From positions 4,673,096 to 4,737,095 of the forward strand of contig CAIIXF020000006.1 in the NCBI GenBank assembly GCA_903813345.2: DNA of 64,000 nucleotides, given 5' to 3'. Below, in pieces: positions 12,291-33,733 of the stretch (position 1 is its first letter; each line of letters starts with the position of its first letter). The notes under the pieces are model-generated. The model did not search any database and was not told where the DNA came from. It saw nothing but the letters and a program-made list of their open reading frames with translations. The position numbers and the translations under genes were made by a program. This stretch comes from Owenia fusiformis (Eukaryota; Annelida; Polychaeta; Sabellida; Oweniidae).

Positions 12291-15200
12291 TTATTCACTG
12301 CCATCCTGAGTGTGCTTTATCAGACGTTTCCGAACACTTTCAGTTTCCTCACTTTCTAAATTTTCCACATTTCCAATTATTTCATCAACACTGTCATTTT
12401 TAACATTTTCCACATCATCCACTGGATTTCTGGCATCCCCTTCCATGTGTCTTTTAAGAGATTCTAATTCTTCCGCATCAGTGCTTTTCCCCAATCCACT
12501 GTCTCCTCCTTCTGATTCATCTGAGTTCCCATCAATCAGTGTCTCATTCTTGCATTGTGTGTCAGCTGTATGTGTCTCTGCATTGAGGGTCCCATCATCA
12601 ATATCATCCAGATCTTCAAATGTGTCATTAAACTCCTCTTCACTATCTGAGATGTTTCCTTCATTATTGTGCTGAGATTGTACACATGTTGCTCTATTAG
12701 ATCTAGAATAAGCTCGATCATCTTTTGAGTATCTTTCATCATCTCTATATAGTCCATGATCACGTCTAAGTCCATCATCTTTATATGGCTCATCAATATC
12801 ACGTCTAAGTCCATCATCTCTATATGGCTCATCAATATCACGTCTAAGTCCATCATCTCTATATGGCTCATCAATATCACGTCTTAGTCCATCATCTCTA
12901 TATGGCTCATCAATATCATGTCTTATTCCATAAAGTCCATCATCTCGTCGATATAGCCCATCATCGTGTCTTAGCCCATCATCACGCCTATATCGCGCCC
13001 TACCTGGACTATGTTGTCGGTGCTTATGTCTGTCTGAAGCATCATTGTGAGTGTATGGGGATTCAACTTCAATCTCTTCACAGTTTTCATCTTCATCACC
13101 ATCTTCCCAGAGGAGGCCACCCTGGAAAATTAACAACCAATTAGAGTGCTTGATTAAATCCAGTGCAATGGACTAGCTAACAGTGAACAGTGAAATATGG
13201 CGTGTATTATCACTCATGCATGTCATGCACCATTCAATGGTTTACAGGAGTCCCAACAAATGGGAATAGTTGAAATTTGACACGAAGTATTGTCCCCTGG
13301 GGTGGAATTCTAATAGAATATTTTGACCTAAGAGTAAGGACTTTTGAAATCTATATTCTCAATAATTGCAATTTTAATCATATTTCACCAGTTATTATTG
13401 CTCCTATGGTGGAGAAATTGCCTCACTGGGTTATTCCCACCCAAGGTAATCCCTGGCTCACAGCCCTTTCCCAATAGATATAGTCTATACACAAAATAAA
13501 ATTTTAGACTTAATCTTCAGAATTGAATAGCAAAACCAAGTTGCTTTGTTATTCTATAATAAATGGTAACCAATAGCTCAACCATGTGAGCTAAAAATAA
13601 GTTGGCTCACAGCCCTTTCCCAAGAGATAGTCTTATATATTACCCAAAATGAAATTTTAGACTTGAATAATAAAGCCCTTTTGCTATATCTATTATAAAT
13701 GTTAACCAATAACTCAACCATGCGAGCTAAAAATAGGCTGGCTCAAACTGAAACTGGATTCCAGACTCCAAAAACCATTCCATGGTCTGTGTGAGAATCC
13801 TCCAAAAAACTGATGCAAATGTTTCTCAGCCTGATTCCCCTATCACTTACTGTTGTGTGAACTTTGTCCTCAACATGTTCCATGGCATGAAGTATTCTTG
13901 TCATCCTCATCTCTGTTTCATGTAGCCTGGACCTCAGCTCCTTCATTTCAGGCAGGGCTGAAATATCATGTTTTCAAATGTGAAATACTGTGGAAATGGG
14001 TGGAATCAGCAAGGAATAAAGTAAACAGGTGTGAACTAATTCAAACATTCCAAGTTGTTGGAAGAAAATTGATTTATAGAAAAGAAATGGTCTGGTAATA
14101 TTAAAGCACTAATAATAAATACTTATAATATCATGTGGCCATTTAAAAAAACTATATAACACTATTTTGTCAATCAATGAATGAAAATCGAAACACGGTT
14201 ACTCAACATTAAATGTTCTAGTAATGTTCATTTAAAAATGATGGCATAGTTTTTCAAGATATTTATACTTTGATCATGATGTATGAAAAATGATTCATAC
14301 AAGGAATGAAAAATGCAACAAAAAAGTTACAAGAACACAAATGTGTACAAAATGTCCCCACCTATGGGTGATCCTGTCAAATGGTTATCCTAAAAATGAG
14401 TAGACAAGACTTTACTGACACAATTTGATGATGGAAAATCTAAAATGGCCACCTTAAAATTTACCTAGAATGCCAAAAAACTAATCAGATCTAGATTTTC
14501 ATACTAAGAATCATCCCTGAAAATTTGAAATTGATCTACAAAACGGTTCACCTAAAAACGCATAGACAAGACTTTACGGGCAGGATTTTAAGACGGAAAA
14601 TTCAAAATGGCTGCCTTGACATTTATCCAGAATGCCAAAAAACTGATCAGATCTAGATTTTCATATTAAGAATCATCCCTGAAAATTTGAAATTTTTCTA
14701 CCAAACGGTTCACCGGGAAATGCGTAGACAAAACTCTACAGACAAGATTTTAGGACGGAAAATCCAAAATGGCTGCCTTGGCATTTACCCAGAATGCCCA
14801 AATACTAATCAGATCTAGATTTTCATACTAAGAATCATCCCTGAAAATTTGAAATTGATCTACAGAACTGTTCACCTGGAAATGCGTAGACAAGACTTTA
14901 CAGACAATATTTTAGGACGGAAAATCCAAAATGGCTGCCTTGACAATTACCCAGAATGCCAAAAAACTAATCAGTTGTACATTTTCATATTAATGATCAT
15001 CCCTGAAAAATTGAAATTGATCTACCAAACAGTTCACCTGAAAACGCGTAGACAAGACTTTACAGACAAGATTTTAGGACGGAAAATCCAAAATGGCTGC
15101 CTTGACATTTACCCAGAATGCCAAAAAACTAATCAGATCTAGATTTTTATACTAAGAATCATCCCTGAAAATCAAGAATTGATCCACCAAACGGTTCACC

Positions 15201-18200
15201 TGAAAACACGTAGACAAGACTCCACAGACAAGATTTTAGGACGGAAAAATCCAAAATGGCTGACAATAAAAAAGTGATCATGAATTTTTGCTGATTTCTT
15301 TTTACAAAATTATCACATATAAATACTGTTAACAACAACATAGGCTTTAACAACAAAGTACATCTGAAATTATTTATAAAGCTACTAAATAGTTAGAATA
15401 TGAAAACTCAAAAACACCATTCAATATGATACAAAGTATTATCGTGCGCTAACTTTTCTTAAGACATTCAAAATGGCTGACATGACTGAGCTAACAGGTC
15501 CAAAACCTAATCAGATCTAGAATGAAGTGAGCTGAACAAGATGTTAAAGTTTTAAAAGCAACTGTGAAGCCGTTTTTCTTCACTTCAAAACGGCCGACAG
15601 GAAGTAGGTATCGAGTTAATTTTTTTTCATCCACATCTGTATGCACTCATAAGTTATCCCTGAAAATTTGAAGGTGATATCTGTAGCGGTTTTGGAGAAA
15701 ACTCCCGGACGTACGGACGGACAGACGGACGGACGGACGGACAGACGCGCCTAGGCCGACAATATGGCCCCACACTATGTGGTGGGGACATAACAAAAGC
15801 TTAATTAAAGACAGGTGAAATATATACTTACTAATAATCCCTTCATCTGATTTGCGTATAAGCTTCTCAAGTTCTCTCTCATTGCGTCTCTTCAGCAAAT
15901 ATCTCTTATAATCGTCGTCCCCATCAAAGTCTTCTCCAAACACAAACTTTTTACGGTTCAGTTGACTTCCGTACACAAATTCCTTCTGGTCTCCGTCATA
16001 TTCCATATGGCGATATTGAGAATGCAAGATCTCTTCTTCCTCCGAGCGACTCTTTCGACTGAATACCTAGAAATAAGTGAATCACATAATATTATCAATA
16101 TAGCGATCTAGTTGTCTCATCAATATCAAGGCAATAACCTAAGGGGAAGGCCTCCAAGGTTTTGTAATAATTATATATCTCACTAATTTTGTTTAGTTAT
16201 ATTGTTTAGTTATATACCTAAAATACTATCATTATATATATATTAAGTTAAATGCGTGAAAATTCATCTTTTAGAGTATTTTATATCAACAACAGCACTT
16301 ATCAAAAACAGCACTTATATAGAAGTTGTTTATTTCTCAGAGGGGTTAAGAAATCTAAATCAAAAGCAAAATTGTTTAAGTGACTCTAGCCATGCTCAAG
16401 TCAGTATTTTTTAATTATTTGATCTTGAATTATTACCGCCTTGTACAATCTAATACATCACCACTGATATTATGATAAGTTATTCAGTGGTTTTGAGATT
16501 TCAACTTTTTCCTAAGCATATTTCTCATGGGTATCGCGAAACTGTCTTATTGATATTTGCGAGGACACGACTTGTGACTTCAGGCTGATTGACCAATCAA
16601 AACGTTATCAGGTTTACCTGCATAAACAAAGCAAACTACCTGTCTATGACTTGGAATTTTCAATGTTCTGATCGAGTATTTCTTCAGAGTTAAGCAGTCA
16701 TTAAATATATATTAAATCATGTGATTTAATGTTGATCTAAATATAAATTGAATCATGCTATTTAATGTTGATTTAAATACATGTATAAATTAAATCATGC
16801 GATTTAATGTTGATTTAAAATTGAATGCGCAATGAAAATGCACTAAGATCTAGTCCATGTAGTCGTCCAACTGATTCAGTGATTGATCTGTTATTGTTTG
16901 ATCATTTCAGCGATCTTTTCAACGTTTCTTGTTGAAATCTTCTCTGGGTATCCGATAGATGCTTTCGTATCCACGAGACTCTGATTGATATTTATCTGAT
17001 AAAATATTTGTATTTTCATGATGAATTGTGCAAGATTTGTTCGTGAAAAGTGTACCGTTGTTTTGACTGTGCATAATAATGAGCTTACGCTGCAGGACTG
17101 TCGTTGATTGGTCAACTTTACCGACATAAACATTGTAGAGGCTGACGGTAATTCCGGTTATACGGTTTCGGTACGGAATTGAGCATTTACCGGTATTGAA
17201 ATTATTAACCGGTTAACCGACGATAATCCCCGGGGAAATAAAAGACACATCGTTTTTTAATTATTTCGTTTAATTTCCACTTTCACGATGCGTACATTTA
17301 CATAGACATTTAGATGTCCATGTTTGGCAGTTCAGGTGTTATTTCCATGTTTGGCAGTTCAGGTGTGATGTCCATGTTTGGCAGTTCGGGTGGGTGTAGT
17401 AGCTTCATGCGCAGGCTCAGATTTGGTTGTAGTTATGTTTGGCAGTTCCGTTGTAGTTGTAGTGTCAACGTCAGATCCAGAAACTGAATTTGCCATTGAT
17501 ACAGTTGATAAATAGTTTGAAATGTGTAATACATTTAATTTAAAACTAAAAATATCCTGATTAGTAAGATAGTAACATTCTATTTCGTGAAGTTCATCAG
17601 TATGGGTTCAAATCGGTCTTGCACCATGTATGCATATAGACTTGTGAAGCTACGGAAAGAGTTTGGAACAAAGTGGGGGTGGCAGCGCATTGGCATTTTA
17701 TCTTACATATTTTTACCGGTATTTCGGTAACGGTACGGTTATTAGCTTGACTGTTACCGGTACTGGTTTTCAGTACCGTTGCGACCTCTAAAACATTGTA
17801 TTGGTAAGCACATGGCTTTCTCATTGGTCCAAGGTGGTCATAATAGAAATCAAGATAAGTAGAAGAGATTGACTTGTGCAAGACTAAGGTGAATCCTAAA
17901 TCCAAGTTCCTTATTGATCTCAACATAACATACCTTAGTGAGTGTGTATATGAGATAGAGCACTATACCAACAGCATACATAGGAAGGACCATCATCATT
18001 ATACCTCCCTTTCCCCCTCCAGTTGCCGCAGTCTCTTTCCTCATTTCAGAATGAGCCCTCATCCCAGGATTGGGTCCACCCTTTAATACAATAAACATAA
18101 TCAATAGCAATTTCACATACGGTTGAACTAGTGTCCATTGCGCAGTCAGTTTGAGCATTTCAAATGCCAAAACGAAGACTGAATAAAACATTGATATTCA

Positions 18201-21060
18201 TTGATTTAAAATATTTCCTATGATAGTTCAAATGCTGTGTGGCACAATTAATTAAAGCGCTGGGTTTTAAATTTTTTAAATCGAGAGGGTGGGTTTGAAA
18301 CTAAATAGGGCAGACAATCTAAGTATGCAAAGCTGGTTTTGCAAAAATGAATACTATAATATAAAATAGTTCTTACCCTCATTCTGGGTGGTACATCATC
18401 ACTCATGCTGGCATGATGATGGATAGGATGTTGGCGTCCTCTTGGATGAACTAAAACAAAAAAATTTACATTAAATATTGCACCGTGGTCGTTTGATTAA
18501 GTGGTCACTTAATTTAGGTTTAGTAACATTTCACTGTAGTGCTGCAAATGGCATCAAATTTCAATACCGTTAACAAGTACACCCAATTTCGTACCGATCG
18601 GTATCTTTATGTGCCTCAAGTTCCACCTATCATACTAAAAGAGAGTCTGAATGAGAGAAGTTAAAGTTTAGCAATTAAAAAACTTACATTTTGGCCCTCC
18701 ATTATGAACATGAAGAGCATTTGAAGAGCAATGAACCAAACACTTCCAGGTAGAAAATTTAGCAAAATTTCTTGCCAATAAGACAATTGATGTTGTTTTA
18801 CAAAAGAACAATGCAAAATCAGAGCGCAGGTATAGTTCATCGAGGCAAGGCATAGCATCTTGACATGCTATTGACCCTATTGTCTTCATACGTCATCCAG
18901 CATTTTATTTCTATACCGGCACTGAAGAGGCACTTTCGTGCTACTTCTGGTACTACCGTGATGCACTACAGTGTATTTCATAAATAAGAAATTTGCACAC
19001 CGATTGAAATAGGGTTGGATTGATGTTATTCATGACCAGACTCCAGGTTAACTGAACTCACCTACCAGGTTGGTAACCCTTAAGAAAAAACGCTTGTTTT
19101 CTCCTCATGTGGTTAAAAGATGACCTTTTTTAACCACATTTTTACCACTCAAGATATGTAAAAGTGTGGTTGTGGTCACCTGTTCTGACACATAAAAGTG
19201 TGGACCCTGCTGGTATTTCTTCCACAGTTCCAAGAAACATCTTCCCATAGTTTCTCCTCATAATGAAAAAGTGTGGTTAAGGTGTTCATGAAACTATGGA
19301 GAAGCAGGACATTCATATTGATATGATTTAAGATTACCATATTGTTAATAGGGGTAAAAAGGGTTAATGGTTGCCATAAAATATTTTAGGATATACCGAA
19401 CATGATAAGCCAGTGCTATACCTGTTATTCTGGCATCTAAATTGTTTTAAGCATCTTCTTTCAAATATTCCATTATGCACATCGCAAATATGAGAATGTT
19501 GTATGATCGAAGCATAGGGAGATTCTTTACAAAATATTTCAGTAAAATGACATAAGGATTAGAGGCAAATGAATGATGCTCCCGGGATTGATGCTCGACT
19601 TTTCTATTTAGGTAGATCAGAAGTTTGCATGAATATAAAACAAAGTATTTAAAATTAGTTATTCTAAACTGAAGTTTATTTTGACTGAACTGACTAATCT
19701 TTTTATGAGACTAATATTAAAGAATAACAGGATGTGTCTGCTGTATTAAAAGGATACAAATACGACTTGTGAGAAGAATGTTTTGATTAAGTGTATAAAA
19801 AACAAGAAAATTCAGTGAAAAAAATCAGAAAATTTTCAGAATTTTTTTTCACTGAATTTTCTCATTTTTTATCCATTTTACAAAACAAACCTTCTCACAA
19901 GGCTTTTCTAGGCACATAAGAGCACTCTTTGTGCAAAACTGGAAGATATAGACAATATGGGGAAGGAGTGATTCTTGTTTGAAAAATAACATGTGACTCA
20001 ATTGAGGAATGCAAAAAAATTCCCATCATGCACCCTGGCCTTAAAAGGTTATTTCAATATGTTTAGGGTCATTCTGACCATGCACATTGTGATCCTGGTC
20101 ATGTAAATGATATGTGGAAATAGTTAAATTGACTGGAGGTCAAACCAGAACTCTGTTATCTTTGTTCAAAAAATGTCTAAAAATGCAAAATATTTTTTCA
20201 CTTCCTGTTTCGTCATTTCCTGTTAACTTCCATGGCACCTTAACACTGTTATATGTTTTAAAATTTTATCTTAAAGATTTCTATGTCTATATGTCGGTCA
20301 ATAGCGCTTGCGCTAATGTTTATTGTACAAAAATTATCCGACTTGAAATAAATAGATAGGCCTATTGATAATTCTGGAAAATACTCTTGAATAAAAATAG
20401 ATGACATGAACTTACTTCGGTCCAAAGCCTTCTCTATATTCCGGCTTTGAGGAGGAAGATTGAGCTGCCTTAGTATTATGAATATTGTAAATCATTGTGT
20501 CACACGCACAGTAAATATGGCATAATAATATGAAATATACCTTTATGTATAGATTTGAAGAACACCAGCTCACATCCCCGTCTGAATCTATTGTTATATT
20601 TGATTTCTTTAAGCGAGAATAATTTCAAATGTTATTCACGTCCAGAACCGGAAGCCATTTTTAGCTACAGCGAGAAAATTTCACCATGTATTGAAACTCC
20701 GAAATGAAATTTTGAAATATCTAAATCCAGACAAGCAACGCTTCATCCTAAATATGATTAATATTCTTAAAAATATTTATAAAATTTATTAAAAATGAGT
20801 TCTAGGTGCGTGTAGGTGCGTGTAGCACAGTACATACGAAATCAATGAAGTTTCGTCTAGCTGTAAGCTAGAGACTCGAGTAAACATGAACACAGATACA
20901 TACCGTCGTCCATTTCCACCTTTCTCTTGCCATCACTATCGCCAAATATTCCTTTGACCATTGGATGGAATATTCTTGGATACAGGGTGAGGAAACATCC
21001 CATTATTATGGCAATAACAGCCACTGTTTTGATCGTAATCATCTCCATCTTGGTTGTCAC
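12291..21060 (-). CDS. RIC3: RIC3, acetylcholine receptor chaperone
   Basis: RIC3 is an ER membrane chaperone that helps fold and assemble nicotinic acetylcholine (and 5-HT3) receptors. Exons in coding order are 21060-20904, 18450-18377, 18080-17934, 16066-15832, 13957-13851 and 13121-12291. They sum to 1551 nt (516 residues plus stop) with consistent phases. Exon 1 encodes the N-terminal hydrophobic segment (TVAVIAIIMGCFLTLYP). Exon 3 encodes a Gly-rich stretch followed by the second hydrophobic segment (VLPMYAVGIVLYLIYTL), which aligns well with the IIPIYGFGIFLYILYIL region of vertebrate RIC3. Exons 4-5 are charged, ending in the conserved coiled coil (MKELRSRLHETEMRMTRI). The last exon is an acidic, disordered tail with a 13-residue tandem repeat. 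The first ATG of exon 1 is taken as the start; a second Met follows four residues later. CNOT11 begins 232 bp away on the other strand. Confidence 0.93.
12765..12935 (-). repeat. 39-bp coding minisatellite in RIC3 (DIDEPYRDDGLRR)
   Basis: About four near-perfect 39-bp units encode the 13-residue repeat DIDEPYRDDGLRR in the last RIC3 exon. They are flanked by degenerate DDGL-Y/R copies on both sides. The frame is kept through all copies. I know of no such repeat in vertebrate RIC3. Confidence 0.92.
13452..13745. repeat. Two-copy tandem repeat of about 155 bp
   Basis: Two diverged copies lie in the RIC3 intron between 13122 and 13850. Both begin with ggctcacagccctttccca and end with cgagctaaaaata-like sequence. 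No coding potential is seen. Confidence 0.8.
14353..15790. mobile_element. Pearl/CvA-like element: 162-bp tandem array plus (ACGG)n microsatellite
   Basis: The ends form a 10-bp inverted repeat (tgtccccacc at 14353-14362; ggtggggaca at 15781-15790). Inside is an array with a 162-bp period: tcatccctga-type anchors fall at 14511, 14673, 14835, 14997 and 15159. A unique stretch and an (ACGG/ACGC) microsatellite at about 15710-15750 follow. Tandem repeats of about 160 bp followed by a tetranucleotide microsatellite match the pearl/CvA non-autonomous Helitron-like elements of bivalves. Assignment to that group is inference. It lies in a RIC3 intron and has no protein-coding capacity. Confidence 0.8.
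16700..16822. repeat. Short AT-rich tandem repeat, about 3 copies
   Basis: Three diverged copies of a unit containing aaatcatgcgatttaatgtt lie in a RIC3 intron. Each copy holds a small palindrome (aaatcatg/catgattt). Confidence 0.75.
17136..17790. mobile_element. Non-autonomous hAT-type DNA transposon, 655 bp
   Basis: The element begins TAGAGGCTGACGGTA and ends TACCGTTGCGACCTCTA, giving imperfect terminal inverted repeats. It is flanked by a perfect 8-bp direct duplication aaacattg (17128-17135 and 17791-17798). An 8-bp duplication with TAG-type ends is typical of hAT. The interior has accggt-rich palindromic ends and a short tandem repeat of atgtttggcagttc (about 17310-17450). No transposase is visible. 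It sits in the RIC3 intron between exons at 16066 and 17934. Confidence 0.88.
19798..19868. repeat. Hairpin-forming inverted repeat
   Basis: The arms ttcagtgaaaaaaat and tttttttcactgaattttc can pair across a short A/T-rich loop. It is intronic in RIC3; no promoter or terminator role can be assigned. Confidence 0.6.
20041..20245 (+). repeat. Dispersed repeat family, copy 1
   Basis: A block containing ggtcattctgaccatg, gtgatcctggtcatgtaa, cagaactctgttatctt and cacttcctgtttcg recurs in reverse orientation at about 22618-22745 and in the same orientation at about 24680-24860. It is probably a piece of a mobile element in a RIC3 intron. Confidence 0.7.
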
Positions 21061-21292
21061 TCAAATCTCGCAAGGGCTAAATTGGTCACGTGATAAATCA
21101 AAGAATACTTTTGTTTTCCTTATTTCTCTAAATTTCCCAACAAATTACCTCACAAATATGTAACCGTATGTTGGAAAATTATGCAAGGATACACTCAGGA
21201 AATTTTCAAGTACTTAACTTATCTATTTACGGAGAAATAAAGATTTTAGCTAACTAGGTCATGGGTGGGAAAGAACGAGATCCAAATTCAAC
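21061..21292. promoter_or_regulatory. Putative bidirectional promoter between RIC3 and CNOT11
   Basis: Only 232 bp separate the RIC3 start codon (minus strand, 21060) from the CNOT11 start codon (plus strand, 21293). Both promoters and 5' UTRs must therefore lie here or overlap the first exons, unless untranslated upstream exons exist. No clear TATA box was chosen. A shared promoter is inferred from spacing. Confidence 0.6.
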
Positions 21293-31165
<9,873 letters not shown>

Positions 31166-31277
31166 GTACCCATGGAAAGGTGTCATGGTGATCCAGCTTT
31201 AAAATGGTGGAGAATTGCTGATGAGAAATAAACATTCATAATGAAAAAGTCCGTACTTAAAATTGTAGAAATACATG

Positions 31278-32128
31278 TGGTTATTTGCTTGCAAATTGAC
31301 TTTAATGTAATGTAATGTTTGAGATAGATGTCGCATCATACATATTGCTAGTTTTTGAAATAGCCGTCAGAGGCGGGGCATATCCATGGCTATGTTAGGG
31401 TATGACTCGAGTAAGTACTCGGGCCATTCGTTTAGAATTGGCGGAGCAACTTCAGGTGGCAACGTTGGTCTGAAAGACTGGGAGATAAAAGCCATGGGGA
31501 GGTGGTCTAGCCAATGTTATCAACGTTATGTGCGTACGTCAGTCGACTACTTGAGCAAGTTATCAGCTAAATTAACTGAATGTTGATATTAAAGGGTATG
31601 ATATTATTGATATGTGATAACTCTGAAATGATATGTTATGGATGTAAGTAATTGTTGGGCGATCTTTGGGCGGTTTTTATAAAAGTGTTTATGTTCTTGT
31701 TATTTTACGTTTACTTAGTATAATAAAGCATCCGCTCATTTTAAGCCCAACACATTTCTTACTGTTTCAATATTTGTTATTATTTTGATATGCAATAACA
31801 TTAATGGTTATTTGCTTGCAAATTGACTTTAATGTAATGTAATGTTTGAGATAGATGTCGCATCATACATATTGCTAGTTTTTGAAATAGCCGTCAGAGG
31901 CGGGGCATAGTGAACAAAATTTTTCCACGCCCACCCACCCTGTACATGTACTTCATTAATTCATTCGACATATATTGTACAAACGTTTAAAGGGCGGTTT
32001 TTATAAAAGTGTTTATGTTCTTGTTATTTTACGTTTACTTAGTATAATAAAGCATCCGCTCATTTTAAGCCCAACACATTTCTTACTGTTTCAATATTTG
32101 TTATTATTTTGATATGCAATAACATTAA
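31278..32128 (+). mobile_element. Internally deleted tyrosine-recombinase retroelement (Ngaro/DIRS-like) with split direct repeats
   Basis: Two sequences each occur twice in interleaved order. A1 is 31278-31382 and A2 is 31805-31909 (105 bp each). B1 is 31668-31804 and B2 is 31992-32128 (137 bp each). The recombinase fragment lies between A1 and B1; B1 abuts A2; an 82-bp spacer separates A2 from B2. Order A1-ORF-B1-A2-B2 is the split direct repeat layout of Ngaro-type YR retrotransposons. Reverse transcriptase, RNase H and the N-terminal part of the recombinase are missing. Confidence 0.85.
31386..31586 (+). pseudogene. Tyrosine recombinase C-terminal fragment
   Basis: An open frame of 66 residues carries the C-terminal catalytic part of a tyrosine recombinase. 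GHSFRIGGAT supplies the HxxR motif, GRWSS the second His/Trp position, and YQRYVRT the candidate nucleophile tyrosine. The usual domain is about 180 residues or more, so the N-terminal half and the first catalytic Arg are absent. The ATG is simply the first in the fragment and A1 ends directly upstream. It belongs to the surrounding element and is probably not functional. Confidence 0.85.
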
Positions 32129-33733
32129 CCAAAAAACAATGCAGTTCATACAAATCAAGAGAACTGATGTGGCTTACTTGAATTGAAAGAAAATATAAGA
32201 AACGGGAAAACTAGATATGAAAAACAAAAAGGATGCATAATTCAAGGACTTGCATTTAGACAACAGCAATATATCTAGAAAATATATCTAGAAATACATG
32301 AATGCTTTATGCATTTATCCAATAAAATTGATGTTATTCAAATTGTTAATTCTTTGAATTGTTTTAGTTAAAGTCCTAAATCCAATGACTTTTTCCTCTT
32401 TTTCCAAACTGTGAGGGAGAACACATCTGAGTGAAGTTGATGGGTCAAGCTGTAAGAATATTAACTTACTACAAATTAACAACATCAAAATACAGGTCTT
32501 TCATTCAATATCTCTATAGCCATAGTGTTGAAGTTCAAAACTTAAGGCTTGAATTCTGAAAATAAGCAATCTCCCTACTTTACTTTAAATTTTTGCAAAT
32601 TATCCTCCCACTGCACTCACAAAACAATTTCAGTCCTCATTCTATGCGTAGTTTAAAACTAGTGACAAAACTGAAATTCTGTCAAACCTGGAAGCTATTG
32701 ATGATTAACTTTCAGTTAAATCGAATTGAAATCTGTGAATAAAATAAACCTTTCTGAGACTAAATGCTAGGAATTGTGTTCAAATATTAACATTTGTGTT
32801 AGAAGAAAGTAAATTTAATTTTGTGAGAGGGAAAGGTTGTAAAATATATTTCATCAGTTAATTTTAAAAAAGTGTGAGCAAAACACAGAAAAATCAAGTA
32901 AAGTGAAAGGCACTGCATTTCAAACTTAGTACATGACACATGAGGAGAGGGTTTAAAATCATCCCATAAATGAACAAAAAAGATAATGTATAGAATTTTA
33001 TTTTATTTTTCCAAATATATATTCCCAAACTACAGAATAGAACAACACGAGTTCAACATGTAGTGTACTGCAATATCAAACACTGGAGTCGACTGACTTT
33101 TTTCAATACGACCCTTATAACAAGATTTAATTCAATTTAAAGGACAACTGAAATAGGTTTCCTCAACTTGCAGCTACAAAAATGCGGTTTTCTTCATTGT
33201 AAGCCCAATGTAGAGTTCTTGCGATTGCCATTATAAAAGAAATGTTAGATGACTGTTAATAGTCCTAAATAACGTAATAAAATTAACTGATCAATCAGAT
33301 TGGTCCCCACGTGTTTAGTAATGTCATATATAATATATCGTTTTGGTTTATTGGTTCCTTGGTAATCACGATGTCATGTCAACCATGTGATTGTTGTGTT
33401 AACAAATAACAAAACATCCTGACATTATGACATCATGATTTAAAGGACCAAAACGGGCCACGTGGGGACCAGTGAGAGATCACGTGGGGGCCAATAACGT
33501 AACAACCTATTCGAATATTGCTTATTAAGCAGCTATAACGATCGTTAGAGTGAAATAATTTTCACAATAAACATGTCCAAATAAATTTATCAAAAAATTC
33601 TATTGATTCCTTTAGATCAAAAATACCATTTCATATCTGCTTTATTATTTAATGTTTTCATTTACAATTAAATTGACTGAATATGATATAATGCTTACAT
33701 GTCTTACATGTATTATATATTATATCGATAGTA
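32129..33733. other. Intergenic, with one short inverted-repeat element
   Basis: No gene is seen. At 33302-33470 a 169-bp segment is bounded by ggtccccacgtg and cacgtggggacc, a perfect 12-bp inverted repeat that looks like a small MITE. The rest is AT-rich sequence without recognised features. Confidence 0.6.

Noticed and set aside
20857-20903. Continuation of RIC3 exon 1 into MYLCSCLLESLAYS
   Set aside because: A consensus donor (gtatgt) at 20903-20898 ends the exon, and joining to 18450 restores the conserved frame; the extra residues are intron.
31278-32128. Reading the A/B repeats as LTRs of an LTR retrotransposon
   Set aside because: The two repeat types are interleaved (A-B-A-B) rather than one pair at the ends, and the only protein is a tyrosine recombinase, so split direct repeats fit better.
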